Shown: positions 7,937-17,851 of the stretch, piece by piece
Position numbering within the stretch: position 1 is the first letter of the stretch
How the letters are laid out: every line of letters starts with the position of its first letter
NCBI RefSeq assembly: GCF_029360705.1
Contig: NZ_JARKMX010000004.1
Coordinates: 62,001 to 126,000, forward strand
Direction of reading: 5' to 3'
From: Paraflavitalea pollutisoli
GTDB taxonomy: Bacteria > Bacteroidota > Bacteroidia > Chitinophagales > Chitinophagaceae
Length of the DNA: 64,000 nucleotides
Notes under the pieces: model-generated
Database searches by the model: none
What the model saw: the letters and a program-made list of their open reading frames with translations, nothing else
Told to the model about the DNA's origin: nothing
Program-made: the position numbers and the translations under genes

Positions 7937-9316
7937 TTAAAAAGCTGCCTTATGCGTTTTCTCACTGAATACTGTGAGGAAGATGATCTTGATGTCGAGC
8001 AGGGGCGTCCAGTTCTCCACATACCACAGGTCATGCGCTGTACGGTTGTTGCGTTGTTCTTCCGTATCGGTGGGGCCACGCCAGCCGTTCACCTGTGCCC
8101 AACCGGTGATGCCGGGTTTCAGGTAGTGACGGATCATATAGTTGTCTACCTCTTTCTGCATCACTTCATTTAGGAAGATACGATGGGGGCGGGGGCCCAC
8201 CACGCTCATATGGCCCAACAGTACGTTGATGAATTGTGGTAGTTCGTCGAGGCTGTATTTGCGGATGAACTTACCAATCCGTGTAACCCGTGGGTCGTCT
8301 TTGGTTGTGGATGCTTTACCTGCTACTGCAGCATCATTGGTATACATACTCCGGAACTTGTACAGCTTAAACTGACGGCCACCCTGTCCGAGCCGGATGG
8401 GGCAATAGAATACGGGGCCCGCCGATTCCCATTTGATCAGGATACCAAGCACCAGAAACAGGGGCGCCAGCATCAGCAACATGGTGGCAGAGAAGGCGAC
8501 ATCACATATACGCTTGAGGGAGGCAAAGCGCAAACGGTCGAGTGATATTTCACGAATATTGATGATCGGCATATCGCCAAAGGCAGTCGTCTTATAGTTT
8601 CTGCCCAGCAGGCGGAAATAATCAGGTACGAGCCTCACACGGATGCCGAAGTAGTCTGCACGGTCTACCACTTGTTGGATCTTTTCGTCGAGGTGTGTCG
8701 GCAAGGCAATGATCACTTCATCCACTTTCCTGGATTGTATGACCTGGTCAATTTCATCGATGCGCCCAATGATCTGGTATTGCAGATCGGAGTCTTCCGG
8801 GTTGTCGTCCAGGAATCCGATGATGCGGTATCCAAAGTCGGCATTCTGGCGGAAGTAATTGTCGATGTGGGCACCGACCCGGCCTGCGCCGATCACCAAT
8901 GCCTTGCGAACGTTCTTGCCTTTAATGCGGAGTGCACGTACGATCAGGAAAGTGAGGTAATTGACGACCAGGTTTACTGCCGGGAATCCGAGCAGGAAAA
9001 CGATGAACTGTGATTTGCTATATCCCTGTGGAATGCCCAATACAAGATAGGAGAGGGATAACACGGCGATCAACTCGAAATGAGTTTTCAATTGGTTCTT
9101 GAACCTGTACTTGAGTCCGTTGTGCAGGTGCAGGTAGTAAACTTTGTTCTTGGAAGTAAAGAATATCCAGGCAAAAGCAAGGCTGATGAGGTACAGATAA
9201 TTCTGATCACTCATTTCTTTGCCATAGAAAAGGTTTATTCCTGCGAAACAACCTCCTAATGTTAGAAAGTCTCCAGCTCCATATAATAATGTAAGCCGCC
9301 GATCTGAACGAATCAT
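7937..9316 (-). CDS. WcaJ-type undecaprenyl-phosphate sugar phosphotransferase (priming transferase)
   Basis: 459 aa. Four to five N-terminal membrane helices are followed by a Rossmann-like CoA-binding region ([13 protein letters not shown], near residue 140). The C-terminal bacterial sugar transferase domain begins at KRICDVAFS and has the [21 protein letters not shown] and [10 protein letters not shown] signatures. It transfers a hexose-1-phosphate, usually glucose-1-phosphate, to undecaprenyl phosphate and so starts the repeat unit of the exopolysaccharide. It lies apart from the main operon and appears to have its own transcription unit. Confidence 0.93.
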   Translation of the reverse strand: MIRSDRRLTLLYGAGDFLTLGGCFAGINLFYGKEMSDQNYLYLISLAFAWIFFTSKNKVYYLHLHNGLKYRFKNQLKTHFELIAVLSLSYLVLGIPQGYSKSQFIVFLLGFPAVNLVVNYLTFLIVRALRIKGKNVRKALVIGAGRVGAHIDNYFRQNADFGYRIIGFLDDNPEDSDLQYQIIGRIDEIDQVIQSRKVDEVIIALPTHLDEKIQQVVDRADYFGIRVRLVPDYFRLLGRNYKTTAFGDMPIINIREISLDRLRFASLKRICDVAFSATMLLMLAPLFLVLGILIKWESAGPVFYCPIRLGQGGRQFKLYKFRSMYTNDAAVAGKASTTKDDPRVTRIGKFIRKYSLDELPQFINVLLGHMSVVGPRPHRIFLNEVMQKEVDNYMIRHYLKPGITGWAQVNGWRGPTDTEEQRNNRTAHDLWYVENWTPLLDIKIIFLTVFSEKTHKAAF

Positions 9317-9520
9317 AGAGGATATGGGTTAAGTTTTCTAAAGAATATGGATTCAGTTTTTACTGAATTTGGACTAAAGGATCTGACTATTGAAACGTAA
9401 AACTATATTTTATATGATGGAGCTACTAGTAATTAAAAGAAATTAATTTGAACATATATGTCTATTCCCAATGTAGGAATATTCATACGTTCAGGCAGTC
9501 GTTAGGTTGGATGTAGTAGC
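9317..9520. other. Intergenic region upstream of the WcaJ-type gene
   Basis: 204 AT-rich bases between the WcaJ-type start codon and the end of the acyltransferase gene. It includes a perfect hairpin ATTCAGT-TTTT-ACTGAAT at 9351-9368, which would lie in the promoter or leader of the WcaJ-type gene. I find no exact TAnnTTTG box on the minus strand. Confidence 0.4.
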
Positions 9521-10642
9521 TTAGTTAACAGCAAGCTCACGTGATCTGGAAAGCCGCTTGATCAGTGCTTTCCCCCATGATACAGAAGACAATTCCAGGT
9601 ATTTATAACTAATGTAGGCCAGTGGAATAGTAAAGGCAAAACCTGCCAATGTAACGATGGGGAAATACAGCGGACCGGTCGTTAACTGTGGTGTGTATTG
9701 CTCCATGGCAAGGGTTACCTGCTTGATTACCAGAAAGTGTATGAGATAACCTGAATAGCTGATCTTGCCCAGGAATACAGTGAATTTATTTACATATAAC
9801 TTCCAGGGGTAGGCTGATAACAATAAGGCCAGTATCATGAATAACAACGCGTATACGTGGTGTGTTTGCGGTAAAGGCACACTGAACTTTTTAACGACCA
9901 ATAGCAGCAGGGATACCACACCGACAAGCATCAGGTTGGTCGATCGCTTACTGATGATATGTTGGTAAGTACCCTTCCGCCATATTCTGTAGAGGATCAT
10001 ACCAAAGCCGAAGCACGCAAGCTGACTGGGTATCCAACGATAGAAAAAGTTATTGGTGACGCTTTTCTCATATCCTGCAAGCCAGTGAGTAGACGCATAT
10101 TTGTTGAGGAGGTAGTTGCCTACCGGCAGCACAAACAAGGCAATCAACATCAGAACCAATATTTTCTTATTGGTATTGAAGTATTTGTAGAGAACAGGCA
10201 CCAACATGTAGAACATCACTTCGCAACTGATTGACCAGCCACCGGGTACTACAGAACTGGAAGTAAGCGGATGAAAGGTATTTACCAGCAATATGTGATA
10301 GGGGTAGTGCCATAATTCGGGGCCTTCGCGCCATCCCCTCGATTCCATACCATACACTAATGTATATAGTATAATTCCCAACCAATAGATGGGGATGATC
10401 CTGAATAATCTACGAATATAAAAATCCCTGAATTGAAAAGGTTGTCCGTCGGTTTTAGACAAGGTATAAAAGATGGTGAACGCACTGATGACAAAAAACA
10501 GTTGTACACCCATGCCACCGATACTGGCGAGGTAGTTGGATATACCGTCAATATGGGTAATACTTGCTGCGTGTGTGATGATCACGCCGGCAATGGCGAT
10601 CCCTCTTAAACCATCTATATAGGTAAACCTTTCGTTTGACAT
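9521..10642 (-). CDS. Membrane acyltransferase family 3 (OafA-like)
   Basis: 373 aa from the ATG at 10642; the open frame reaches back to 10699, but MSNERFTYIDGLRG is the typical start of this family and gives a plausible N-terminus. About ten hydrophobic helices follow. The IDGLRGIAIAGVIITHA segment holds the conserved R and catalytic His, and FFVISAFTIFY matches the second family motif. These proteins acetylate or otherwise acylate surface sugars from the membrane. The neighbourhood suggests the exopolysaccharide as substrate. Confidence 0.9.
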   Translation of the reverse strand: MSNERFTYIDGLRGIAIAGVIITHAASITHIDGISNYLASIGGMGVQLFFVISAFTIFYTLSKTDGQPFQFRDFYIRRLFRIIPIYWLGIILYTLVYGMESRGWREGPELWHYPYHILLVNTFHPLTSSSVVPGGWSISCEVMFYMLVPVLYKYFNTNKKILVLMLIALFVLPVGNYLLNKYASTHWLAGYEKSVTNNFFYRWIPSQLACFGFGMILYRIWRKGTYQHIISKRSTNLMLVGVVSLLLLVVKKFSVPLPQTHHVYALLFMILALLLSAYPWKLYVNKFTVFLGKISYSGYLIHFLVIKQVTLAMEQYTPQLTTGPLYFPIVTLAGFAFTIPLAYISYKYLELSSVSWGKALIKRLSRSRELAVN

Positions 10643-10808
10643 GAAAGTTAAACGTGTTTTTACGCGTAATATTTTTCTAGTTTCCAAATCATTTGCCAAT
10701 TGCAGCTGTCATAAATTATTACTCATAATATTCGTTGCATCACTTGCGTTAACAAGGAGTGTTATATATATTGTGGCGCAATTTGAACATGCTCTAAACT
10801 CGTATCTT

Positions 10809-11357
10809 ATGATGGCAACAGCAAAATCCCGCTTCGCAGGGATCATATGTATGTTACTTATTTCTACAGCAGGTTATTCGCAATGGAGCGATGGCCCTTT
10901 TATGAGCATCGGTGCTCAGGCTGGTTTTCCGTTTAACAAGCAGGTCCGCAATTACTCGTGGGCCGCGGGTGGCCTTGGAAAGTTTTCTCTTCCCCTGGGA
11001 ACCAGCGATTACTTCACATTTTCATTGAATGCACTTAGTATCAATGGCAAAAAGCCAAACGGAAAAGGTTTGAAAGAGCATGATATCCTGACTGCGTTTG
11101 TAGGATACAGATACGATTTCAGAAGAGAAGATGTCTATAATTATTTCTTCATGGAACCGCAGGTTGGGTTTTCTTTTTCCGGAACGGACTATACTACTTT
11201 TTCTGTGATGCCCATGGTAGGGTACTCGCTGAATGCCAAGATTGATTTTGGTGTATTTTACCATGCTTCTACCACGACTATGCGTTTGTCGAAAATTGGT
11301 GTTGGTGGCGTAATGGTGGCATACAACTTCCACTTTGCCAAGCGTAACAGCGATTAG
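10809..11357 (+). CDS. Outer-membrane beta-barrel-like protein
   Basis: 182-183 aa from the ATG pair at 10809/10812. The frame continues upstream to 10641, but the signal peptide lies at MATAKSRFAGIICMLLISTAGYSQ, so the start is here. The mature part alternates glycines and aromatic residues in short strands (AGGLGKFSLP, FVGYRYDFR, MVGYSLNAKIDFGVFY) and ends VMVAYNFHFAK, as in small porin-like barrels. It is the only plus-strand gene inside the polysaccharide locus, diverging from the acyltransferase and converging on the TagA-type gene. Role unknown; a surface or export-associated barrel is possible. Confidence 0.75.
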   Translation: MMATAKSRFAGIICMLLISTAGYSQWSDGPFMSIGAQAGFPFNKQVRNYSWAAGGLGKFSLPLGTSDYFTFSLNALSINGKKPNGKGLKEHDILTAFVGYRYDFRREDVYNYFFMEPQVGFSFSGTDYTTFSVMPMVGYSLNAKIDFGVFYHASTTTMRLSKIGVGGVMVAYNFHFAKRNSD

Positions 11358-11386
11358 GCCAACTGCACATTCAATAACTTGTTAAT

Positions 11387-11422
11387 GAATAAAGCCTCTC
11401 AAAATATTGAGAGGCTTTATTC
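11387..11422. terminator. Bidirectional terminator
   Basis: A perfect 14-base inverted repeat, GAATAAAGCCTCTC (11387-11400) and GAGAGGCTTTATTC (11409-11422), encloses an AAAATATT loop. T-rich sequence follows on the plus strand and A-rich sequence on the other side. It separates the convergent barrel gene and the end of the exopolysaccharide operon and can serve both. Confidence 0.85.
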
Positions 11423-11469
11423 ATTTTATTTATTGGAGAGGCCACCAGGCCCTTTCTTTTATGTTTTTC

Positions 11470-12228
11470 TTATTTCCGGCGAATGGCCAGCTTCATAAAG
11501 AACCCAAGATTACCAAGCAGAAAGCGAAAGGTTGCATAGTATTTAGGCCATAGGCGTGCTGGTTCTTTAGAAAGCCGGTAAGCCCAGCGCAATCCCATTT
11601 TCTTTACCCATTCGGGGCTTTTCAACGATTCGTCGGCCAGGTATAAGAATACGCCTCCAACGCCCATCATCAATGATTTTGTAAAGTGCTGGTGATAGTG
11701 ATGAATGAGATAATCCTGTTTGGGACTGCTGATGCCAATCCAAACGATGTCGGGCTGCAAGGCATTGATCTCGGATATATCCTGTTTTAACTGTGGGCTC
11801 GTTGCGATCTGATCGGCTGCTACAAAGGGGGGCGATTTATAACCCAGGATCTTTGCGTTGGGAAACTCCCGTTCAAGGTTGTTTTTCAGTTTCCCGAGCG
11901 TCGCCTCGTCGCCGCCATAGAAATAATGGGTAAGCGTATTCTTTTGCAGCAGTGCCTTGCACAAGTGGAATCCTGATACGGTGGATACCGACTTATGACC
12001 TTTTAGCCTGGCCACTACCTGCGAGGGTTTGCCATCGGGCATGGTGAGGAATGACGAGTTAAGTATGTTCGTCAGCAACGGATTGCCATGTGCTTCCTTG
12101 ATAACGGATGCATCGGGAAAGCTGACATAGGAAGGGGAACGGAAATCATATTTGCTGATCGCATCAACAGCTGCTGATGGATTGATGATCGAAATATGTA
12201 CACCCAGAAAATCAAACCGGTTGTTCAT
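11470..12228 (-). CDS. WecG/TagA/CpsF family glycosyltransferase
   Basis: 252 aa. The family segments are all present: [12 protein letters not shown] near the start, [11 protein letters not shown], then [28 protein letters not shown] and the C-terminal [21 protein letters not shown]. Such enzymes add an N-acetylmannosamine-type or related sugar to a lipid-linked precursor on the cytoplasmic face. It is the last gene of the long minus-strand exopolysaccharide operon and overlaps the preceding acyltransferase by 17 bases. Confidence 0.93.
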   Translation of the reverse strand: MNNRFDFLGVHISIINPSAAVDAISKYDFRSPSYVSFPDASVIKEAHGNPLLTNILNSSFLTMPDGKPSQVVARLKGHKSVSTVSGFHLCKALLQKNTLTHYFYGGDEATLGKLKNNLEREFPNAKILGYKSPPFVAADQIATSPQLKQDISEINALQPDIVWIGISSPKQDYLIHHYHQHFTKSLMMGVGGVFLYLADESLKSPEWVKKMGLRWAYRLSKEPARLWPKYYATFRFLLGNLGFFMKLAIRRK

Positions 12229-12802
12229 GCAAATTCAGTTTTTTAATGAAGCGGGCCGGATTACCTGCCCAAATTTCGTTGGCCGGTACGGTACCCGAAA
12301 CAACACTTCCTGCACCAATCACCGAATTTTCGCCAATCGTGGTGCCTTTTAGTATGATGGATGCGCCACCTATGAATACATTGTTCCCGATCCTGATGGG
12401 AGCGGTTTTGTATCCTTCATTAGGTGTGGCCAGTCTGACTGCAGGATCGATGGGGTGGAAATCGGAATCCCACAATTTGCAACTTCCGCCGATCATTACG
12501 TTGTCACCAATGGTGATCTGGTTGGCGCAATAGATGGCTGAGTTGCTCATGCGGAAATTAGTACCTATTGAAAGCGAAGCGTTCTTTTTTACGACGATAC
12601 TGCTGCGTGTATCTCCCCCGATGGGGTTCTTGTATTTACCGGAATTGATCCGTGCGTCGGCACCAAGTTTCATCACGCCGCGGTTCATCAGCAACAAAGG
12701 ACCGAATATCGTTACCTTTCCATGCTGTACTGCGAACAGGCGCAGCTTCAGCAGGTTCATCGGTAAAAACAACAATTGATATATCTTCTTGAAAATACCC
12801 AT
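12212..12802 (-). CDS. Hexapeptide-repeat acyltransferase (left-handed beta-helix)
   Basis: 196 aa made largely of imperfect hexapeptide turns ([42 protein letters not shown]), the trimeric left-handed beta-helix fold of acetyltransferases such as WbbJ/LacA. It ends with the usual [10 protein letters not shown]. It probably O- or N-acetylates a sugar of the repeat unit with acetyl-CoA. One of two such genes in the operon; they differ clearly in sequence and so probably in target position. Confidence 0.9.
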   Translation of the reverse strand: MGIFKKIYQLLFLPMNLLKLRLFAVQHGKVTIFGPLLLMNRGVMKLGADARINSGKYKNPIGGDTRSSIVVKKNASLSIGTNFRMSNSAIYCANQITIGDNVMIGGSCKLWDSDFHPIDPAVRLATPNEGYKTAPIRIGNNVFIGGASIILKGTTIGENSVIGAGSVVSGTVPANEIWAGNPARFIKKLNLHEQPV

Positions 12803-12807
12803 GACGA

Positions 12808-13878
12808 TCAGTTATTCAGCATTTGTGTGTATACAGACGATAGTGATTGGATGTAGTAGTCGGACGAGTACTCCCTTTCTATCGTCAACTTAGCCTGTTG
12901 TCCCAATTCTTTTTGTTTCTGTTTATCGGCGAGCAGACTGGCGATCTTTTGTGCGAGCGATGCGGGTGCTTTTTTAGGCACCAGGATACCATTGACACCG
13001 TTCTGCACCACTTTTGAAATAGAGGCATCGTCTGAAGCGATCACAACTTTTCCCAGCGCCATGGCTTCCAGCAATGCCATGGGTAAGCCTTCGCCATAGC
13101 GGGAGGGCAGCAGAAAGATATCTGAACTTTGCAGCGCCTGCCATTTTTTTTCTCCCCATACCAGGCCACCGTAATTGAAACGATCGGCGAGTACTGACTC
13201 CATCGACGAGACGAACCATTGTTGTTGTGGCCCGCTGCCGTAGGCGTCGAAGTGGAAGTCGGGGGATTGTTCTTTCAGTTGACCGCAGGCATCTACAATG
13301 TCTTCAATGCCTTTGCTTTCGTGCAACCTGCCAAAAAAGATCAATTTATTCTGACTCGTTTGTTCGTCTGCGAAGCGGGGTATTTCTTTAAGGTCTATAC
13401 AGTTCCGTAACACCAGTACTTTGGTGGCCGGGACATTATAGAGTGTTGTCAGCGACTCCTTTTCCAGCTCACTGAGCACAATGATATTGTCTGCCGTTTT
13501 GAGTATCCAATCGGTAAGCCTGGATTGCTTCTTTTGGAACAACAGCACGCCGCCATGCAGGTGAACGATGATGCGTTGCTTTTTCTGCCGGGCAATATAC
13601 AGGTACAGGGCCTCCCTGACCAGTGATTTCCGGTCGAAGGAGAAATGGAAATGGATAAGGTCGAACCTGGTTTGATTCAGTTGTTTCCGAAAGCCGGATA
13701 GCTTTTTGAATAGCGTGACCGCCTTGTTCTTATCGCCCATGTCCCGGTTGAAGTACTGTATCTCCTGGCGGCTGTTATTGAGTATCATATTCACAACCGT
13801 CACGATGCCGCCCAGAGAAATGGAAGGGTCATTTTCCGGGCCAGTCATTAAAATCCGCAAGGTACGCTCGTTATTCAT
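12808..13878 (-). CDS. Glycosyltransferase family 4
   Basis: 356 aa, GT-B fold. The N-terminal [19 protein letters not shown] acceptor loop, IVHLHGGV in the middle, [15 protein letters not shown] at the start of the donor domain and the EX7E-type segment in [22 protein letters not shown] are diagnostic of GT4. It adds one sugar to the lipid-linked repeat unit. It lies between the two hexapeptide acyltransferases with gaps of only 5 and 8 bases. Sugar identity not visible. Confidence 0.92.
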   Translation of the reverse strand: MNNERTLRILMTGPENDPSISLGGIVTVVNMILNNSRQEIQYFNRDMGDKNKAVTLFKKLSGFRKQLNQTRFDLIHFHFSFDRKSLVREALYLYIARQKKQRIIVHLHGGVLLFQKKQSRLTDWILKTADNIIVLSELEKESLTTLYNVPATKVLVLRNCIDLKEIPRFADEQTSQNKLIFFGRLHESKGIEDIVDACGQLKEQSPDFHFDAYGSGPQQQWFVSSMESVLADRFNYGGLVWGEKKWQALQSSDIFLLPSRYGEGLPMALLEAMALGKVVIASDDASISKVVQNGVNGILVPKKAPASLAQKIASLLADKQKQKELGQQAKLTIEREYSSDYYIQSLSSVYTQMLNN

Positions 13879-13886
13879 CGGTTCTG

Positions 13887-14417
13887 TTATAAGTGTTTGA
13901 TCACTTTTGCCGGTATACCGCCGGCGATCGTGTTGGATGGAATATCTTTCGTTACAACGGCATTGGCGCCAATGATGACATTGTCTCCGATGGTCACCCC
14001 CTTCAGGATACTCACTTTGTCACCCAGCCATACATTGTTGCCGATCCTGATAGGCGCCATATTGTATCCGTCGAAGACGAGGCTGCCATCCGAGGCATTC
14101 TTTTCAAAAGCGTGATCATGGTCGAGTATACTTACAAACCGGGCGATCACGACATTGTTACCGATTTCGATACGCTGGTGCGCCACAATGCGTGAATAGC
14201 CGTTCATGACAAAGTTCTCACCCAGTGTGATACTTCCGAGGGAGACCAACTCGGTGTCATGGTCCAGCCTGATCTTACCCCGGGCACTGATCGTACCGCC
14301 ATTTTTACCCTGGATCAACGTGTGGCGTCCTATATACGATACCCGGGGGAGTTGCACACCCCGCTTAGCCAGCTTTACCATTATAAAACGCAACAAGGCT
14401 GCTACTTTGTCTATCAT
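13887..14417 (-). CDS. Hexapeptide-repeat acyltransferase
   Basis: 176 aa left-handed beta-helix acetyltransferase: repeated hexapeptide turns around IEIGNNVVIARFVSI, the DHDHAF loop with the probable catalytic His, and IRIGNNVWLGDKVSILKGVTIGDNVIIGANAVV, ending GGIPAKVIKHL. Likely decorates an exopolysaccharide sugar. Its start overlaps the stop of the 14414-15637 glycosyltransferase in an ATGA arrangement, a sign of coupled translation. Confidence 0.9.
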   Translation of the reverse strand: MIDKVAALLRFIMVKLAKRGVQLPRVSYIGRHTLIQGKNGGTISARGKIRLDHDTELVSLGSITLGENFVMNGYSRIVAHQRIEIGNNVVIARFVSILDHDHAFEKNASDGSLVFDGYNMAPIRIGNNVWLGDKVSILKGVTIGDNVIIGANAVVTKDIPSNTIAGGIPAKVIKHL

Positions 14418-15637
14418 CGTACATTAATTGTTGGACCATTGTATTGATGGAAGAAATTGTTGATCTTTTTTTCCAGTACCTGCCAGGAAAAGTTCTGCTG
14501 CAGAAAATCGAAATTGGCCATACCCATGTCCACTCTTTTTTCGGGGTGGTTGATGAGGTCGGTCAGCCCATCGGTTATCTCCCGCACGATGCCGTTCTCA
14601 TCCTGGATCCTGATCTTTACGGCACCGTTGTCGGGGCACATGTATTTAGGACCTCCGTTGTCGATGGTGACGATCGGGAGCGAATACAGCATGGCTTCCA
14701 GGAGGGCATTGCCGCTGGCTTCCGTTAACGATGGCGCGCAGAAGATATCTGCCTTTTGGAAGAAATCGAACACCTGTTGCCGGTCGAGGTTGCCGTGAAA
14801 AGTGACCACCGAACCGAGGTTGCTGTTGCGGGTTAGTTGTTTCAGCGATTCTCTTTCAACGCCATCTCCAACCACATGCAGGTGGAAATCATATTTGTCT
14901 TTCAAAGGGGCAATGCCCTTGATCAGTAATTCTGCTCCTTTGTACCGGATCAGTTTGCCGACGTATAGTATGTTGACTGTTTTTTTGTGTGCTGGTTTCC
15001 CGACTGGCGTACGGTTCGACGTATCGATGCCTGTATCGAACAGGGTGACCATCTTCGGAACATATTGTTGCGGCAGAATGTCGCGCAGGTAGTCGAGGGT
15101 GATCAGTATTTTATCTGCTTTTTTCAGCTGTGACCGGAAAGGCGGAAACTTCAGCAGAAAGGAATCCAACTGACGCAGTTTATTGAGTAGCGATTCCTTT
15201 TTGAAATAGGATTTCAATTCAGGTGGTACCTGTAAACCACCTCCCAGTGGTCCCACGACCAGGGGGCGTGGTATTCTGGAGAGGGAAGAGTAGTAACGGA
15301 AGCTGGAAGGTGTTTTTCGTAACATCACATCCGTCCAGTTTACCAGGTCTTTATGTGCTTTAAGATAACGATAACTTTGTTTGTTGAAGCTGAAATAGCC
15401 CAGGTGCAACTGGATATTCCTTTTCTTCTCCAGCCATTCGGGAATGTCAAAACCAATAATCTTCAGGTTCGCCGGCATGGTTTGGTAATATTCCAGTAAT
15501 CCCAGCTCGGAGCTTTTATTGGTGAGTAGTGTTACATTGTGTTCTTTCAGGAGGATATCCAGCCACTTCACGGCGGTATAGGATTCCGAGCTTTCGCGGG
15601 GGTTACAGAAATACGCTGAGTAAAGAATGTTTGCCAT
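14414..15637 (-). CDS. Glycosyltransferase family 4
   Basis: 407 aa GT-B enzyme. The donor domain begins VNILYVGKLIRYKGAELLIKG and continues with VGDGVERESLKQL, VTFHGNLDRQQVFDFFQKAD and the PSLTEASGNALLEAMLYSLPIV motif with its pair of glutamates. It adds a sugar to the repeat unit in the cytoplasm. It overlaps the next gene by four bases and follows the polymerase gene by 18 bases. Confidence 0.92.
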   Translation of the reverse strand: MANILYSAYFCNPRESSESYTAVKWLDILLKEHNVTLLTNKSSELGLLEYYQTMPANLKIIGFDIPEWLEKKRNIQLHLGYFSFNKQSYRYLKAHKDLVNWTDVMLRKTPSSFRYYSSLSRIPRPLVVGPLGGGLQVPPELKSYFKKESLLNKLRQLDSFLLKFPPFRSQLKKADKILITLDYLRDILPQQYVPKMVTLFDTGIDTSNRTPVGKPAHKKTVNILYVGKLIRYKGAELLIKGIAPLKDKYDFHLHVVGDGVERESLKQLTRNSNLGSVVTFHGNLDRQQVFDFFQKADIFCAPSLTEASGNALLEAMLYSLPIVTIDNGGPKYMCPDNGAVKIRIQDENGIVREITDGLTDLINHPEKRVDMGMANFDFLQQNFSWQVLEKKINNFFHQYNGPTINVR

Positions 15638-15655
15638 GGTTACTGATTGTTTACA

Positions 15656-16969
15656 CTAGATGAACTGTAATCTTTTGATAGCATCATTAGGGGCAATATC
15701 CGGTTCGCCGGTAGCTGCTTCACTTCGCTGTACAGGTACAGCCCTGCCTGTCACGTTGTACAACACACCCAGGCAAGCCCCGGCTGTCAGTAGTAATACC
15801 GATCGGAAACTGAGCTCTTCCATCTGTCCTGAGAAGTGGATCATCAGGAGCAGGCAAACAGCCGTATAAAAAAGCGCTTTGACGTCTTTGGAGAAGGATG
15901 GAAAGATCTTCCGGAATTTTTTGAACCTTCTGTTAAACAACACAACGATATGCAAAAACAGACCCAGGTAAAGGACGAGCCCGAAAAGTCCCGTACCATG
16001 AAACAGCATCGTGTAATCCACGTGTAGTTGCCGGATGGACAAGAAGCCGTCGGTGAATCCGTAGTGCCCGGGAGAATTGAATATTTCTTTACCGAACAGC
16101 AAAGTGGTTACGGAGAAATTGTCGGCCAGGTCTTTGAGAACGAAAAACAGCTCCTGGTAACGCAGTTCATCCGTCATTTCATAGTCTGACGAGAATACGT
16201 TACTTCTCATCTGGATACGCTCGATCAGGTAATCACCATAGATCGGGAAGGTGAGTACCAGTACAAAAGCGATGCTGATGACCAGTGAAATGAGTTTGTT
16301 GATCTTTCCGCGCAGGGTGAAGAACAACGCGATCCCTGCAAATGAGATCAGCAGGGTGGTGCGTCGCAATGACAACATTAGAAAGGCAAAGGCCAAAACG
16401 CCTACTACATAGATAGCATACGTTTTTATTTTATCCAGCTTGTGGGTCTGAAAAATGAACACAGTAAGCGCCAGTACCGAAGCCGGACAATATAATTGCG
16501 CATCATACAGTCCTACACGCACCCCGGCGCTGCCTCCATACTGATTTACCCCCCATTTGAAGATATTGGACAGGATAGCGAAAACGACAAAGATGATCAA
16601 CAGGTTAAGCTGTGTGTAGATAAACCGGCTGATCTTCTCGGGCGTATTGATATAGCAGTAACCAAGCGGCAACATCAGGATCGCGATACCATTTTTCAGT
16701 ATGTACTCGAATGATCGAGTTTGACCCGTGCTCAGTGGTATAAGCAGGAACCAATACAGGACCAACAGGAAAAAGATGGCGAAGCGGTTGAATGCCTTGG
16801 GGAATTTGCCCAGATACAGGTATACCAGCAACACGATGAACAGGCCACCTTTAACCACGGCCAGGCCCGACTGCCTGGGAAAAAAGCTCAGCAGGCAATT
16901 GAACACAATGGCGATGGTGGGCAGGAGGCACACCAGGCGGGTTCTGAAATCTAGCGTATTGCTGGACAT
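15656..16969 (-). CDS. Wzy-like polysaccharide polymerase / O-antigen ligase family membrane protein
   Basis: 437 aa with about ten to twelve hydrophobic helices and one large periplasmic loop around residues 250-310 (after FPIYGDYLIERIQMRSNVF). Low sequence identity is normal for Wzy proteins, so the call rests on topology and on place: between glycosyltransferases of a locus that also has Wzx, Wzc and Wza. It would join flipped repeat units at the periplasmic face of the inner membrane. Confidence 0.82.
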   Translation of the reverse strand: MSSNTLDFRTRLVCLLPTIAIVFNCLLSFFPRQSGLAVVKGGLFIVLLVYLYLGKFPKAFNRFAIFFLLVLYWFLLIPLSTGQTRSFEYILKNGIAILMLPLGYCYINTPEKISRFIYTQLNLLIIFVVFAILSNIFKWGVNQYGGSAGVRVGLYDAQLYCPASVLALTVFIFQTHKLDKIKTYAIYVVGVLAFAFLMLSLRRTTLLISFAGIALFFTLRGKINKLISLVISIAFVLVLTFPIYGDYLIERIQMRSNVFSSDYEMTDELRYQELFFVLKDLADNFSVTTLLFGKEIFNSPGHYGFTDGFLSIRQLHVDYTMLFHGTGLFGLVLYLGLFLHIVVLFNRRFKKFRKIFPSFSKDVKALFYTAVCLLLMIHFSGQMEELSFRSVLLLTAGACLGVLYNVTGRAVPVQRSEAATGEPDIAPNDAIKRLQFI

Positions 16970-16975
16970 AAGTAG

Positions 16976-17851
16976 TTATTGGAGGGCCGGTTTTGGTGGT
17001 TTCAGGTAGCTTTTTATGTACATGATCAGGTTAGCCTTCAGTGAATGCAAACCTGAACAGAAAACGATATCCAGCATACTCACCTTACTGCCTTTAGCGC
17101 CCAGCAGTTTGGCTTTTATAAGGCGATACCGCAGGATAAAGCGTTTGCGCTGCCGGCTATTCATGTCGGCTTTGTGTTTTTTGTAAAAGCTGGACAGCCC
17201 TTTCAGTTGGTTTTTTAACGTCGTGATCTTGATCACGGTGTCGTTACGGTAAATATTCTGCAACCTGTCGGGAATAATCAGTCCCGGACCAAATTGCCTG
17301 ATCAGGCGATAGAAGGTATCGAAATCCTGGAAGGCCGGAAATTGCACGTCGAACCCGCCGATGGCCTGCCAGCGTGCTTTTTCTGTGAATACCTGGTTGC
17401 CGATCAGGTTCTCGCCTGCGTCGAGCAAGGTATCCGCCTTTATCAGGCGTAGCCTTTGGGTATGTGTGATTTTACCGTTTACCAGGATCAGGTTGTCGTT
17501 GGCTGCTACGAAAGCATACTTATTATCATATGACTTCAGCAATACCTCGATGCGGTTCACGACAAACTCATCATCGTCATCCAACCCGGTTACAAATTGC
17601 CCCTTGGCTGCATCGATCGCCAGGTTGCGGGAGTAGCAGGCTCCTTTTGACACCTCATTCCGGAAATACCTCACAGGTACGTTGGTTTGTTGTTGTACCC
17701 GGTCGATGATACTTTGGTTGTCGCAATCGGACCCATCATCCACCACCAGCACTTCAATGTCCTGGTAGCTCTGGCGGACGACCGAAAGGATCGCCCGCTC
17801 CAGCAATTGAGGCCTGTTCTTGGTAGTGATATAGATGCTTACAGTTGGCAT
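16976..17851 (-). CDS. Glycosyltransferase family 2
   Basis: 291 aa GT-A enzyme. VSIYITTKNRPQLLERAILSV, LVVDDGSDCDN and the metal-binding GLDDDDEF (in place of DxD) are clear, followed by the FDVQFPAFQDFDTFYRL acceptor region. No membrane helices. It adds a sugar to the lipid-linked unit. The start ATG shares one base with the stop of the pyruvyl transferase gene (TAATG), so translation is probably coupled. Confidence 0.92.
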   Translation of the reverse strand: MPTVSIYITTKNRPQLLERAILSVVRQSYQDIEVLVVDDGSDCDNQSIIDRVQQQTNVPVRYFRNEVSKGACYSRNLAIDAAKGQFVTGLDDDDEFVVNRIEVLLKSYDNKYAFVAANDNLILVNGKITHTQRLRLIKADTLLDAGENLIGNQVFTEKARWQAIGGFDVQFPAFQDFDTFYRLIRQFGPGLIIPDRLQNIYRNDTVIKITTLKNQLKGLSSFYKKHKADMNSRQRKRFILRYRLIKAKLLGAKGSKVSMLDIVFCSGLHSLKANLIMYIKSYLKPPKPALQ

